Source: CAZPQV01 sp964588705
GTDB lineage: Bacteria > Bacteroidota > Bacteroidia > Flavobacteriales > Weeksellaceae
Direction of reading: 5' to 3'
Length of the DNA: 64,000 nucleotides
NCBI GenBank assembly: GCA_964588705.1
Contig: CAZPQV010000001.1
Coordinates: 1-64,000 of the forward strand
The notes under the pieces are model-generated. The model searched no databases. It was not told where the DNA came from and saw only the letters and a program-made list of their open reading frames with translations. Position numbers and translations under genes: made by a program. Numbering within the stretch: position 1 is the first letter of the stretch; every line of letters starts with the position of its first letter. Below are positions 41,541 through 50,611 of the stretch, one piece after another.

Positions 41541-43151
41541 ATGAAAAAATTTAGACTGTTTTCTATATTGGCTGTTGCTGCCGCAATGGTTTTAGTGAGT
41601 TGTGGCGGTGGGAACACCAAAAATGGTGGTGGTACAAAACGTTTTACAAGTATGACCGGTTGGAAACCCAACGATCAGAAAGGATGGTTTTTTACCGGAA
41701 AGCAAGAAAAACAGAAAGGTTGGCCAGGAATGGTATATGTAGAAGGTGGTACTTTTACCATGGGACTGGTGAAGGATGATGTAATGCATGACTGGAACAA
41801 CACTCCGAGAAGAATGGAAGTAAGTTCATTTTTTATTGGTGAAACCGAAATCACTAACTACGATTACCGTTCTTATGTTACTTGGTTGAAATATGTATTT
41901 CCACCGTCAGATCCTAATTTTAAAGATATTTATACCGGAGCACTTCCGGATACTTTGGTTTGGCATAACGAACTTTCGAGAAACGATTTTGCTGAAACAT
42001 ATTTCCGTGCACCGGAGTACGATTTTTATCCTGTAGTTGGTGTTTCGTGGACGCAGGCTGCAAGATATTGCGAATGGTTGACAGACAGAGCAAACGAACG
42101 CGCGTTGATGGATCAGGGAGTTCTTTCCAAAGATCTTTATGTAAACGATTCAAACAATCAGGGGCAAAGTTCATTTACTTTAGATAAGTATAAAGCGAAC
42201 GATCCTGAAATGCAGAATTATATCGATCAGCAAAGGGCTCAAAGAGCAACAGGAATTAGAACAACTAACCAGAGAATTTTGGCTGCGAACAGGAATGCGG
42301 TTTCAGGTGTTGTAGAAAAATTCAGACTTCCGACTGAAGTTGAATGGGAATTTGCAGCTTTAGGTCTTCAGAAAAACAGAGAGTATAACAACTATACCGA
42401 GAAGAAACCGATGATTGAAGAACTTCGTGGAGACAAAGGCCGCAACAGAGGGATGTTCCTTGAAAACTTCAAATACGGTAGAGGTGACTATTCCGGAGCA
42501 TCTGGTTGGAAAAACGACGGTTCATCCATCACTTCTGATGTAAAACAGTACAGGTCCAACGATCTTGGTATTTACGGAATGTACGGAAACGTTGCAGAAT
42601 GGACAGCCGATGTTTACCGTCCGATTATCGATCAGGAAGGTAACGACTTCAACTATTACAGAGGTAATGTAACCAGACAGACTGTAAAAAATGCTGACGG
42701 AACTTATCAGACAATTGATGGTACAAATGTTAAATACGATACATTAGCAGACGGAAGATTGGTTTACAGAGGACTTCCGGGGCAGTATCAGAGAGAAGTG
42801 GTTGCAGATTACAGAAATTATAGAGACGGAGATTTTATGTCGTCGCTTGAAGCAGGATATGGTAAAACTTTGGACAGCTCCAATGCAGATTATAATATGT
42901 ACAATTCTCCAATCAAGAGATTTATTGTAGATGACAGAGGAAGAGTAATTCTTCAGAAAGATAATAGAACAAGAACTACCGATATTTCTGATGACGTTAG
43001 AGTAATTAAAGGAGGATCGTGGAAAGACACCGCTTATTGGCTGGATCCGGGACAAAGACGTTACAGAGACCAAAGCAAAGCTTACGGATGGGTTGGTTTC
43101 CGTGTTGCGCAGGATGCTAAAACCAATACAAAAAGCAGAACGAAAAGATAA
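41541..43151 (+). CDS. gldJ: Gliding motility lipoprotein GldJ
   Basis: A 536-residue lipoprotein: signal peptide with lipobox LVSC (Cys21), then a formylglycine-generating-enzyme-like (SUMF1) domain, visible as YVEGGTFTMG, VGVSWTQAARYCEWLTDRANE, FRLPTEVEWEFAA and the closing VIKGGSWKDTAYWLDPGQRR. GldJ is needed for gliding and stabilises the T9SS motor ring. ATG 41541 is preferred over the in-frame 41484 because it puts the signal peptide first. Confidence 0.95.
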   Translation: MKKFRLFSILAVAAAMVLVSCGGGNTKNGGGTKRFTSMTGWKPNDQKGWFFTGKQEKQKGWPGMVYVEGGTFTMGLVKDDVMHDWNNTPRRMEVSSFFIGETEITNYDYRSYVTWLKYVFPPSDPNFKDIYTGALPDTLVWHNELSRNDFAETYFRAPEYDFYPVVGVSWTQAARYCEWLTDRANERALMDQGVLSKDLYVNDSNNQGQSSFTLDKYKANDPEMQNYIDQQRAQRATGIRTTNQRILAANRNAVSGVVEKFRLPTEVEWEFAALGLQKNREYNNYTEKKPMIEELRGDKGRNRGMFLENFKYGRGDYSGASGWKNDGSSITSDVKQYRSNDLGIYGMYGNVAEWTADVYRPIIDQEGNDFNYYRGNVTRQTVKNADGTYQTIDGTNVKYDTLADGRLVYRGLPGQYQREVVADYRNYRDGDFMSSLEAGYGKTLDSSNADYNMYNSPIKRFIVDDRGRVILQKDNRTRTTDISDDVRVIKGGSWKDTAYWLDPGQRRYRDQSKAYGWVGFRVAQDAKTNTKSRTKR

Positions 43152-43171
43152 TTTCTTTTTAAAAAATATTT

Positions 43172-43213
43172 TAAGAATCCTTTCCAAATCTCGGAAAGGA
43201 TTCTTTATTTTTG
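43172..43213 (+). terminator. gldJ terminator fused to the murF -7 box
   Basis: The stem AAGAATCCTTTCC / GGAAAGGATTCTT has a 7-nt loop (about 43173-43205) and runs into TTATTTTTG. The T-run TATTTTTG (43206-43213) is itself a TAnnTTTG box that ends 4 nt before the murF ATG, so one short stretch ends one transcript and may start the next. Confidence 0.8.
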
Positions 43214-43217
43214 AACC

Positions 43218-44486
43218 ATGAAAATACAGGATTTTTACAGCATCTATCAGAAGGCAAATAAAGTAACGATTGACAGTCGCAAAATTGAAAAAAACGATAT
43301 TTTCTTTGCCTTTTCGGGAGAAAATTTTAATGCGGCTACACTTGCGGAAAAAGTCATCGAACAGGGTGCTCTTGCTGTAATTGTAGAACAAAAGGAATAC
43401 GAAAATCCTGAAAAAAATATTTTCTTTGTGCCTTCAACTTTGGAATTTCTACAGGAACTTGCGGTTCATCATCGCAACGAACTGAAAATACCGATTATCG
43501 GACTTACCGGAAGCAACGGTAAAACCACAACTAAAGAACTGATCAGTGCGGTTCTTGCTGAAAAATTCAATGTTCAGTTCACTTTTGGAAATCTTAATAA
43601 TCATATCGGTGTTCCTCTGACCTTACTTTCTATTAAACCTGAACACGAAATCGCGGTTGTGGAAATGGGTGCCAATCATCAAAAAGAAATTGAATTTCTG
43701 TGTAAAATTGCCCAGCCAAATTATGGTTACATTACCAATTTTGGTAAAGCACATTTGGAAGGTTTTGGTGGTTTTGAAGGTGTAATTAAAGGAAAATCCG
43801 AATTGTACGATTATCTGAAACAAAACTTTCAAACCATTCTTTACAATGAAGCGGATGAACTTCAGAAAGAAAAAGTAGGAAACTATTTTAAAACGATTTC
43901 TTTCGGATCAGAAACATCAACTTACAGTTTTGAAAACTTCTCAGAGGAAAATTTTGTAGGATTTATTCACAAGGGCGAAAAAGCACAGTCGAAATTAACC
44001 GGAGATTATAATTTTACCAATCTTTGTGCTGCTGCGAGTTTTGGCTTTCATTTCGGCTTGAATTTCTCACAAATAAAAACCGCTATCGAAAACTATACGC
44101 CTACCAATATGCGTTCGCAAGTAGTACAAAAAGACGGTAAAACTTTAGTTCTCGATACTTACAACGCCAATCCGAGCAGCATGAGTGCATCTCTGCATAA
44201 TTTCAGTGCTTTTGAAGGAAGTAAAACCATCATTATTGGCGATATGCTCGAGCTTGGAGAAGAGAGTAGAACCGAGCATCAAAACATTCTTTTTTTGGCT
44301 AATTCTTTAAATTTTGAAAATGTCATTACCGTTGGAAAGCATTTTAAAGAAGTAAATCCCGAAAAAGCTTTTGAAAGTTCAGCTGAATTAATTGATTATC
44401 TGAAAGAAAATAAAATTTCCACAAAGAATATCCTATTAAAAGGATCTCGCGGCGTTGCTTTAGAAAAAATTATAGATTATCTGTAG
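43218..44486 (+). CDS. murF: UDP-N-acetylmuramoyl-tripeptide--D-alanyl-D-alanine ligase
   Basis: A 422-residue cytosolic Mur ligase adding D-Ala-D-Ala to the peptidoglycan precursor. It has a DSRKIEKNDIFFAF motif in the N-terminal domain, ATP P-loop LTGSNGKTTTKEL, NLNNHIGVPLTLL and the C-terminal DTYNANPSSMSAS that is typical of MurF. It lies apart from other mur/dcw genes. Its 3' end overlaps the convergent Nudix gene by 17 nt. Confidence 0.95.
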   Translation: MKIQDFYSIYQKANKVTIDSRKIEKNDIFFAFSGENFNAATLAEKVIEQGALAVIVEQKEYENPEKNIFFVPSTLEFLQELAVHHRNELKIPIIGLTGSNGKTTTKELISAVLAEKFNVQFTFGNLNNHIGVPLTLLSIKPEHEIAVVEMGANHQKEIEFLCKIAQPNYGYITNFGKAHLEGFGGFEGVIKGKSELYDYLKQNFQTILYNEADELQKEKVGNYFKTISFGSETSTYSFENFSEENFVGFIHKGEKAQSKLTGDYNFTNLCAAASFGFHFGLNFSQIKTAIENYTPTNMRSQVVQKDGKTLVLDTYNANPSSMSASLHNFSAFEGSKTIIIGDMLELGEESRTEHQNILFLANSLNFENVITVGKHFKEVNPEKAFESSAELIDYLKENKISTKNILLKGSRGVALEKIIDYL

Positions 44487-45099
44487 TTTCATCATCTTCA
44501 CCGATTCCGACATTGTTTAGGATCAGAATAATGTTTTTGAATGTAGACGAAAACACATCTTCTATAATCTGATCTTCATCTTTCCATTCCACTTTGGTAA
44601 TGCCTTCTTCAACTTGCGGTTTGGGCTCAGCATCGGCAACATAGCTCATTTTAAACCAATACGTCGTTTTCAGAACCCGCGTTCCGTTTCTTTCTTTATA
44701 GGTGTGAAAGGTATTGTTAATGAATTTTTCGAGGATAAGTTCCTTTAGGGAAGTTTCTTCTTCTACCTCTCTCAGAGCTGCATTTTCAAGGGATTCGTCT
44801 TTTTCGATTTTGCCTTTCGGAAGATCCCATTTCCCTAAACGGTGAATGAAAAGTATTTTTTCTTCTTTATTAAAAACAATTCCGCCGGCCGCTTCCACCA
44901 CTTTAAACATGTGTGTGAAATCTTCCCAAATCTCTTCGATTTCCTCGCCGTAAACGTTCATTTCGGGACAGGAAGTATTTTCTAACAAATCAATCGCAAT
45001 CTCCAATGTAGCAAAGCCTTCGTAGCGTAACTTTTTTTCAACATCGGTGGGATATTTACTTAAAGTTAATCTTTTTTCATTCACGAAAACTTTATACAT
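44470..45099 (-). CDS. Nudix hydrolase with N-terminal extension
   Basis: A 209-residue protein. The Nudix box GKIEKDESLENAALREVEEE has the metal-binding REVEEE, at about residue 103, after KWDLP. The first ~65 residues are an extra domain common in Flavobacteriia Nudix proteins. The substrate (a nucleoside diphosphate-X) is unknown. A TATTTTTG box on the minus strand (45135-45128) is 28 nt upstream. Confidence 0.88.
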   Translation of the reverse strand: MYKVFVNEKRLTLSKYPTDVEKKLRYEGFATLEIAIDLLENTSCPEMNVYGEEIEEIWEDFTHMFKVVEAAGGIVFNKEEKILFIHRLGKWDLPKGKIEKDESLENAALREVEEETSLKELILEKFINNTFHTYKERNGTRVLKTTYWFKMSYVADAEPKPQVEEGITKVEWKDEDQIIEDVFSSTFKNIILILNNVGIGEDDETTDNL

Positions 45100-45140
45100 T
45101 TGCAGGGCTTTATAATTGTTAATAATACAAAAATATAAAA

Positions 45141-45527
45141 ATGAATTTAGAAGGAAGAAAAATAATCGTAAATAAGTCTGCGAAAGCGCTACAGGATATG
45201 CTGAAAAATCCTACGGATTATGAGCAGTTGATGCCGGAAGGACTTCAGAAATTTGAAGCAAGAGAAGACGGTTTCAAGTTTGCATTGAAAGGAATGCCAG
45301 AAATTGCTTTAAAAATTGATGGGGTTACGGATCAGCAAGTGGTGTTGAAATCAGCAAGTTCAAGCTTGGAGTTTGCGCTTACCGGAACGATGAACGCCAT
45401 CAACGACAACCAAACTGAGGTTCAGCTGTTATTCGATGGGAAATTCAATCCTTTTATTAAAATGATGGTGGAAAAACCGCTTCAGAATTTTATCAATTCT
45501 CTTACAGATAAGATTGAACAGCTTTAA
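45141..45527 (+). CDS. SRPBCC-like protein of unknown function
   Basis: A 128-residue protein beginning MNLEGRKIIVNKSAKALQDM. The alternating hydrophobic strands and the terminal amphipathic helix (PFIKMMVEKPLQNFINSLTD) fit the START/SRPBCC helix-grip fold, which binds lipids or small hydrophobic ligands. No catalytic residues can be picked. It is divergent from the Nudix gene by 41 nt and followed by a terminator. Confidence 0.75.
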   Translation: MNLEGRKIIVNKSAKALQDMLKNPTDYEQLMPEGLQKFEAREDGFKFALKGMPEIALKIDGVTDQQVVLKSASSSLEFALTGTMNAINDNQTEVQLLFDGKFNPFIKMMVEKPLQNFINSLTDKIEQL

Positions 45528-45545
45528 TTAAAAAGCAAAAAATAT

Positions 45546-45577
45546 AAAGCCACGAAATTTATTCTTGGCTTTTTTAT
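45546..45577 (+). terminator. Intrinsic terminator
   Basis: The stem AAAGCCA / TGGCTTT (45546-45552 / 45566-45572), extended by CGAA/TTC pairing, is followed by TTTTTATAT. Confidence 0.75.
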
Positions 45578-45627
45578 ATAATATCTTTAGAACTCTGTCA
45601 ATAAATCTATTAACTCTGTGCAATTAA

Positions 45628-46666
45628 TTAAACCAAAATTCCTGTACAGTGATCTTTAGAACTTCCGGTTGCAGAAGACAGAACATTGTTTTCATTTCTT
45701 AGCCTCAGAACGCCCATAAATGCGAAAATTAATGCCTCTTTATAATCGATAATTTCCTTATTTGGGATAATCACTGAACTTCCTGATTTCTCTTTTATTT
45801 TTTCAATTAAATAAGAATTAAACGCGCCGCCACCGGTAAACAAAACATTTTTCAGTTGATAATTTCTAAAAGTTTCTCCAATTTTTTCCGCAGAATGTTC
45901 GGTAAAAGTTGCCAATGCATCTTCCGGTTTTAGTTTTTTAAGTTTCGGATGAATTTCTTTTAAAACCCATTCAATTCCTAAAGACTTTGGCGGATTCTCA
46001 GTGTAATATTTAAGCGAATTTAATTGGTTTAAAATTTTTTCATCCACAGTTCCTATTTTTGCTAAATTACCCTCTTCATCATATTTTTTCTTCAGTTTCT
46101 GCGCATAAAAATTCAGCACAATATTTACCGGGCAGATATCAAAAGCAATTCTTTTATCTTCAATTTTTAGAGAAATATTCGAGAATCCGCCAAGATTTAA
46201 ACAGGCGTCGTACTCACCGAAAAGCAGCTCGTCACCAATCGGAACCAGCGGTGCGCCGTTTCCACCCATTAAAACATCCTGACTGCGGAAATCGTAAACC
46301 ACCGGATAATTGTTGTGAATTTTTATTGCTCTTCCGTCACCGATTTGTGTGGTATATTTCTTTTTTGGCTGATGAAAAATCGTGTGTCCGTGAGAAGCAA
46401 TAACATCAATTGTTGCTAAAGAATATTTCTTAATGAATTTTTTGACCTGCTCTCCAAGATAAAATCCATATTCAGAATTCAGTTCGTAGAGGTTTGTCGC
46501 TTTCAGATTGATGGCATCACGGAGTTTATTTTCCCATCTTTTAGGATAGGGAATTGTGTCGGAATTCAGGATTTCAAAACTCCAGATTCCGTTCTCNNNN
46601 NNNNNNCTCGTTTTTACTGAATGAGGCGTAGCAGAGGTCAAGTCCGTCTAAACTCGTCCCAGACAT
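45628..46666 (-). CDS. anmK: Anhydro-N-acetylmuramic acid kinase, split by an assembly gap
   Basis: The kinase phosphorylates 1,6-anhydro-MurNAc recovered from peptidoglycan. The N-terminus before the gap reads MSGTSLDGLDLCYASFSKNE, the family's ATP-site motif, and after the gap ENGIWSFEIL...VIASHGHTIFHQP...DVLMGGNGAPLVPIGD...LNLGGFSNIS and LFTGGGAFN are all typical. Ten Ns (46597-46606) put the two parts in different frames. If the CTC on each side is the same CTC, the frame is restored without loss (SKNENGIWS). Upstream of ATG 46666 the frame continues as IKFFAIGL with ATA where relatives have ATG. The gene is almost certainly intact in the cell. Confidence 0.88.
46597..46606. other. Assembly gap (10 N) inside anmK
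   Basis: A run of ten Ns, the usual placeholder length, is flanked by GTTCTC on the left and CTCGTTT on the right. The shared CTC suggests the contigs actually overlap there. Confidence 0.95.
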
Positions 46667-46768
46667 CAATCCGATTGCAAAAATTTTATCCAAAATAATT
46701 TTTTGCTGAATTTACGAAATTGTGAGAAAACAAAAATTTCCGGAGAAAGTACTATTTCGTGGAAAAGT

Positions 46769-47359
46769 TTATTGTCCTGCAGCAGGAATCTGCTTGGATG
46801 GAAAGCTTCCCGAATTGTTGGAGAAATTATATTCCGAGAAATCGTCTTTTGCTACCATTCCGTTGGCGCCAACCAGAATAGAACCGTCTTTATCGGTAAC
46901 ATAAACCGTATCTGTAGTATACATTTTGCGGTTTCGGCGGTCCCAATAAATCGATTGCATTGCGAAACTTTGTCCCTCGTTGGTGAGGATTTTTACATTT
47001 CCTTTGGCAATATAGAAATCCCGAAGTTCATTATATTTTGCATAATTCGACCAAATTTTTCCAGGAACGTTGGGTTTCTTTTTATCAAAATATTCAAGGT
47101 AAATTCCCTTTCTCGCTTCTACGTAAGGAGAATCTATCAGTTCGTATTTTTCGATCAGAGGTGCTTTAAAACGAAGCGCTACAAAACCGGAATCGTGCCT
47201 GATGATGTTGGCATTATGAATAATCTGCGAAGCAAAATTGGTATTTTTCTTAGCATTAACTTCAGCCAAATCTTCTTCGCAAGACAATAAAGCAAAAAAT
47301 ATAGCACATCCAAAAATGGCGGCTATATTTCTTTTATATTTTCCCTTGAAGAATTTCAT
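46769..47359 (-). CDS. lptC: LPS export ABC transporter periplasmic protein LptC
   Basis: A 196-residue lipoprotein-type LptC: lipobox ALLSC (Cys27), then beta-strand repeats such as YEARKGIYLEYFD, NELRDFYIAKGNVKILTNEG and YWDRRNRKMYTTDTVYVTDKDG, which are the jellyroll/OstA-like strands that pass lipopolysaccharide from LptBFG to LptA. The start follows the upstream outer-membrane protein gene by 3 nt, so they form an operon. Confidence 0.88.
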   Translation of the reverse strand: MKFFKGKYKRNIAAIFGCAIFFALLSCEEDLAEVNAKKNTNFASQIIHNANIIRHDSGFVALRFKAPLIEKYELIDSPYVEARKGIYLEYFDKKKPNVPGKIWSNYAKYNELRDFYIAKGNVKILTNEGQSFAMQSIYWDRRNRKMYTTDTVYVTDKDGSILVGANGMVAKDDFSEYNFSNNSGSFPSKQIPAAGQ

Positions 47360-47362
47360 TTC

Positions 47363-48655
47363 TTAATCGTACTGACGTTTCTGGAACCACTTATCCGCGA
47401 AGTTCAACCCAAATTTAAAGTTGATAAAGTTTTGGTTGATAAGATTGTTTTCAAGCGTTCCTCTTTTCCCGAATTCTACCGCAATATCTACGTTGCTCAT
47501 ACGGTTGATATTGGTATTGGCAAATGGAAGGGTAACACCGGCGGTTAATGCAAATTCGTTCACGTTTGTTGCAGTGGTAGAACCAAGCGGAGAAAGTTTC
47601 AGATTTCCTTTTTCATAGTAAGCTCCGAATCTGTAAATAACTCTCGAAAAGTAATTACGGAAGTTATTATAGTTCGGAAGATACCAGCCACCAACTGCTG
47701 CTCTGTACGAGTTTTCGTATTGGAAAGGTCTTCCCAAATACTGTATTTCTTCTCCTTTTTTATAATCGAACTGTGCAGAAGTGAACCATTTTGCTTCGTG
47801 CCCGAAACCAAAACCAAGCGATGCCTGCTGAGGAATCAGGTTTTTATCGTTGCTTTCTTTCTGCTCAATTACAGATTCGTTTAAGTGCTCTTCAGAACCT
47901 CCATAATAATAGGTGCTGTGCTTATATCTCGTAATCATATCTCCGGAAGTTCCGAATGTATAGGTAGCACCGGCGGTGATTTTTCTTTCGTTTGCAAGTT
48001 TTTTCTGATACAAAGTTCCGGCTGTAAAGTTGAAAGATTCTACTTTATTGCTGGTTTCGTATCCGCTTACAAGCTCTGCATTGCTGTAGGTAAGTTCTTC
48101 TGTATCGTACAGTTTTCCGAAATAATAATTCGTTCTTAAACCGATGGCGAATTCATTAGTAATATTGTATCCTAAAGCTGCCTGAACCGTAGAAAGCGTT
48201 CCTTTACCTGTAAATTTGTTGGCTTTGTAAGTGTCGTCAGCCATTTTTTCGTTAATCAGAATATTATAGTTCTTTGAACTGTAAGGCTGATAACCCAAAC
48301 CAAATTTCAGTTTCTTTGAAATAGGGAAGGCGATGGTGATATTCGACAGATAGGTGGAATGTTTAGTAACATTTACATCCTGATAATCAGATTTGTAGAA
48401 GTTGTTTTCGTTTGTTCCTTCCAAAGTGAAAGATGCAAGATCGAAATTGGCATTTGCAGCAGGGTTGCTGAAATTAAATTTGTTGTTGAAATCATTTACA
48501 TAAGCGGTAGAAATTCCGCCCATTGCAGAGATATCTATGGTGTTGTCATACTTTACATCCCCAATTCCGAAAGAGGCATAAGGTGAATTACCAATCGTTT
48601 GTGCACTTATCGAAACTCCGGCCGCAATGAACGACGTTACTAAAAATCTTTTCAT
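47363..48655 (-). CDS. Putative outer-membrane beta-barrel protein
   Basis: A 430-residue protein with signal peptide (KRFLVTSFIAAGVSISAQ) then NSPYASFGIGDVKYD, a start shared by a Bacteroidetes outer-membrane family, and many alternating aromatic strands, with a closing Gly/Phe-rich strand. It is not PorV or FadL by motif. Its operon with lptC suggests a role in outer-membrane assembly or lipid transport, but this is inference. ATG 48655 is preferred over 48673. Confidence 0.75.
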   Translation of the reverse strand: MKRFLVTSFIAAGVSISAQTIGNSPYASFGIGDVKYDNTIDISAMGGISTAYVNDFNNKFNFSNPAANANFDLASFTLEGTNENNFYKSDYQDVNVTKHSTYLSNITIAFPISKKLKFGLGYQPYSSKNYNILINEKMADDTYKANKFTGKGTLSTVQAALGYNITNEFAIGLRTNYYFGKLYDTEELTYSNAELVSGYETSNKVESFNFTAGTLYQKKLANERKITAGATYTFGTSGDMITRYKHSTYYYGGSEEHLNESVIEQKESNDKNLIPQQASLGFGFGHEAKWFTSAQFDYKKGEEIQYLGRPFQYENSYRAAVGGWYLPNYNNFRNYFSRVIYRFGAYYEKGNLKLSPLGSTTATNVNEFALTAGVTLPFANTNINRMSNVDIAVEFGKRGTLENNLINQNFINFKFGLNFADKWFQKRQYD

Positions 48656-48806
48656 TCTGAAATTAAAATACAAGTCGCAAATATCTTAATTATTACTGAA
48701 ATCTGAAAATTTACCGTAGTTAAAGTTTGTTAAGCAAAAGCAATTATTTATCGGGCTTTATTTCATTTTATCAAATTTTAAATTCCTTTTTTTGAAGGCA
48801 AATCTC

Positions 48807-48814
48807 TATCTTTG
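48807..48814 (+). promoter_or_regulatory. -7 box 5 nt from the holB start
   Basis: TATCTTTG matches TAnnTTTG; GAAAC-like spacing of 5 nt then leads into the ATG at 48820. If used, the mRNA is leaderless. No -33 TTTG at the proper spacing is seen. Confidence 0.4.
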
Positions 48815-48819
48815 AAACT

Positions 48820-49938
48820 ATGAATTGGGAACAGATTACGGGTCAGAACAACCTGAAGAAACAGCTTTTAGAAAGTATTGATAATCATCGTGTTAGTCAT
48901 GCGCAGATGTTTCTTGGGCAATTCGGTTACGGAACGTTTCCTTTGGCTTTGGCTTATGCTCAGGAAATTCTCAAAAGAGAAAATGAGCATTCGGTTTCTA
49001 AAGTTCAGAATTTCAATCATATGGATTTGCATTTCAGTTTTCCGGTTTTTTCTGAAAAAAGTAATTCATTAAGCAAACGTTTTTTAAGTGAATTCCGGGA
49101 GATGACGCTCGAAAATCCTTATTCTGATTTTGATGATTGGACTACACTTTTGGAATCGGAGAACAAGCAGTTTTTTATTTCTGTGGATGAAATAGAAAGC
49201 ATCATCGAAAAATTCAGTCTGAAAAGTTTTGAAGGTGGCTCTAAAATTCTCATTGTTTGGTGCAGTGAAAAAATGAACCCTGCCGCATCCAACAAGTTTC
49301 TGAAATTTTTAGAAGAACCGCCGAAAAATACGGTTATCATTCTCATTGCAGAGAACGATCAGGATTTTCTTCCAACGATTATGTCACGTGTTCAGATGGT
49401 AGAAGTGCCAAGACTTGAAGATGAAGATGTTGAAAAATACATTGATAATAAGTATGATTTTGATGATGATAAGATCAAGGAAATTGTATTTCAGGCACAG
49501 GGAAATCTGAATACTGCCATAAAATTGGCGGAAAGTGGCGAAATTACTTCCGAGTTTGAAGAATTGTTTGTGCAATGGGTTCGCGAAGCGTTTCAGGTAA
49601 AAAAGAAACCCGAAATGTTGAAGAACATCATTGTTTGGGCAAAAAATATCGCAACCTGGAATCGTGAAAAGCAGAAAAATTTCTTGGATTATTGCGGTGA
49701 AATGTTTCGTTTAGCAATGCTGCAAAACTATGGAATGCCCGATTTGGTTTATAAGAAAATAAATGTGAACAAATTCAATTGGGAGAAATTCTCAGAGTAT
49801 ATTCACGGTGCTAATATTGAAGATATTCTTACCGAAATTTCGGAAGCTGATTATCATTTGCAGCGCAATGCCAATGCAAAAATCGTCTGGACAGATATGG
49901 GAATTAAACTGTCGCGGTATATACATCGTAGCGCGTAG
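48820..49938 (+). CDS. holB: DNA polymerase III subunit delta'
   Basis: A 372-residue clamp-loader subunit of the AAA+ fold. SHAQMFLGQFGYGTFPLALA replaces the Walker A motif with a degenerate version lacking the catalytic Lys, as usual for delta', and KILIVWCSEKMNPAASNKFLKFLEEPPKNTVIIL is the diagnostic stretch around NKFLKFLEEP, followed by the SRVQ motif. No zinc-binding Cys are kept in the N-terminal domain. It pairs with HolA and DnaX to load the sliding clamp. Confidence 0.92.
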   Translation: MNWEQITGQNNLKKQLLESIDNHRVSHAQMFLGQFGYGTFPLALAYAQEILKRENEHSVSKVQNFNHMDLHFSFPVFSEKSNSLSKRFLSEFREMTLENPYSDFDDWTTLLESENKQFFISVDEIESIIEKFSLKSFEGGSKILIVWCSEKMNPAASNKFLKFLEEPPKNTVIILIAENDQDFLPTIMSRVQMVEVPRLEDEDVEKYIDNKYDFDDDKIKEIVFQAQGNLNTAIKLAESGEITSEFEELFVQWVREAFQVKKKPEMLKNIIVWAKNIATWNREKQKNFLDYCGEMFRLAMLQNYGMPDLVYKKINVNKFNWEKFSEYIHGANIEDILTEISEADYHLQRNANAKIVWTDMGIKLSRYIHRSA

Positions 49939-50031
49939 AAGCATTTAGAGATTTGGCAGATTTAAAATGATTTTTTAGTTTTAAATATAAAGAATCTGCT
50001 TAATGAATGATTTAACAGAGAACCATAAAAA

Positions 50032-50060
50032 AAACCGATTCAAACGAATCGGTTTTTTAT
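50032..50060. terminator. Bidirectional terminator between holB and rplI
   Basis: The 10-bp perfect stem AAACCGATTC / GAATCGGTTT (50032-50041 / 50046-50055), loop AAAC, with T-runs on both strands. Confidence 0.92.
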
Positions 50061-50077
50061 TTTGATTTTTATAAATT

Positions 50078-50596
50078 TTAAGCTTCTTCTGTAGTTGCTT
50101 CTTCAGTTGCAGTTGGTTTAGTTTCAGCTTTTGGAGCTGCTTCTACCGGTGCATCAGATACAACGTCGAATTCGTAGTTGTACTCAACATCTCTGTGAAG
50201 TCTTACAAGAGCAGTAAATTTACCGGTTCTCTTGATGTTGTTTCCAGGGATTTTGATGTATTTTCTGTCGATTTCAACACCTGCTTTAGCCAATTCTTCA
50301 GAAAGGTTAGCGTTGTTGATAGAACCGAAAAGTTTATCTCCTGCACCAACTTTAGTTTCAATAGTAAGCGGAGTATTTTTCAGTTGTTCTACTTTTGCCT
50401 GAGCGTCTGCTACCAATTTAGCTTCTTCTTCTTTTCTTGCTTCAAGAGTTGCAGCAAGGTTAGCTCTGTTTTTAGGAGTTGCAAGCGCAGCGTATCCTTG
50501 TGGGATAAGGAAGTTTCTTGCATATCCTGGTTTTACGTTTACTACGTCGAACTCAAGTCCTAAGTTTTCAACGTCTTTTTTTAGAATAATTTCCAT
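50078..50596 (-). CDS. rplI: 50S ribosomal protein L9
   Basis: A 172-residue L9: N-terminal MEIILKKDVENLGLEFDVVNVKPGYARNFLIPQG, the rRNA-binding domain, then a long connecting helix and C-terminal domain (FTALVRLHRDVEYNYEF). The last ~25 residues are an Ala/Glu/Thr/Pro tail absent from short L9 proteins. It is the third gene of the rpsF-rpsR-rplI operon, which is split from rpsR by a 160-nt repeat-bearing gap. Confidence 0.95.
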   Translation of the reverse strand: MEIILKKDVENLGLEFDVVNVKPGYARNFLIPQGYAALATPKNRANLAATLEARKEEEAKLVADAQAKVEQLKNTPLTIETKVGAGDKLFGSINNANLSEELAKAGVEIDRKYIKIPGNNIKRTGKFTALVRLHRDVEYNYEFDVVSDAPVEAAPKAETKPTATEEATTEEA

Positions 50597-50611
50597 TGTT
50601 GTTGTCCTTTG

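Noticed and set aside
42744..43391. 215-codon minus-strand ORF over gldJ and murF
   Set aside because: It crosses a terminator and two conserved plus-strand genes; no homologous motif.
46703..47290. 195-codon plus-strand ORF antisense to lptC
   Set aside because: The lptC frame has a lipobox and family strand motifs; this is a shadow.
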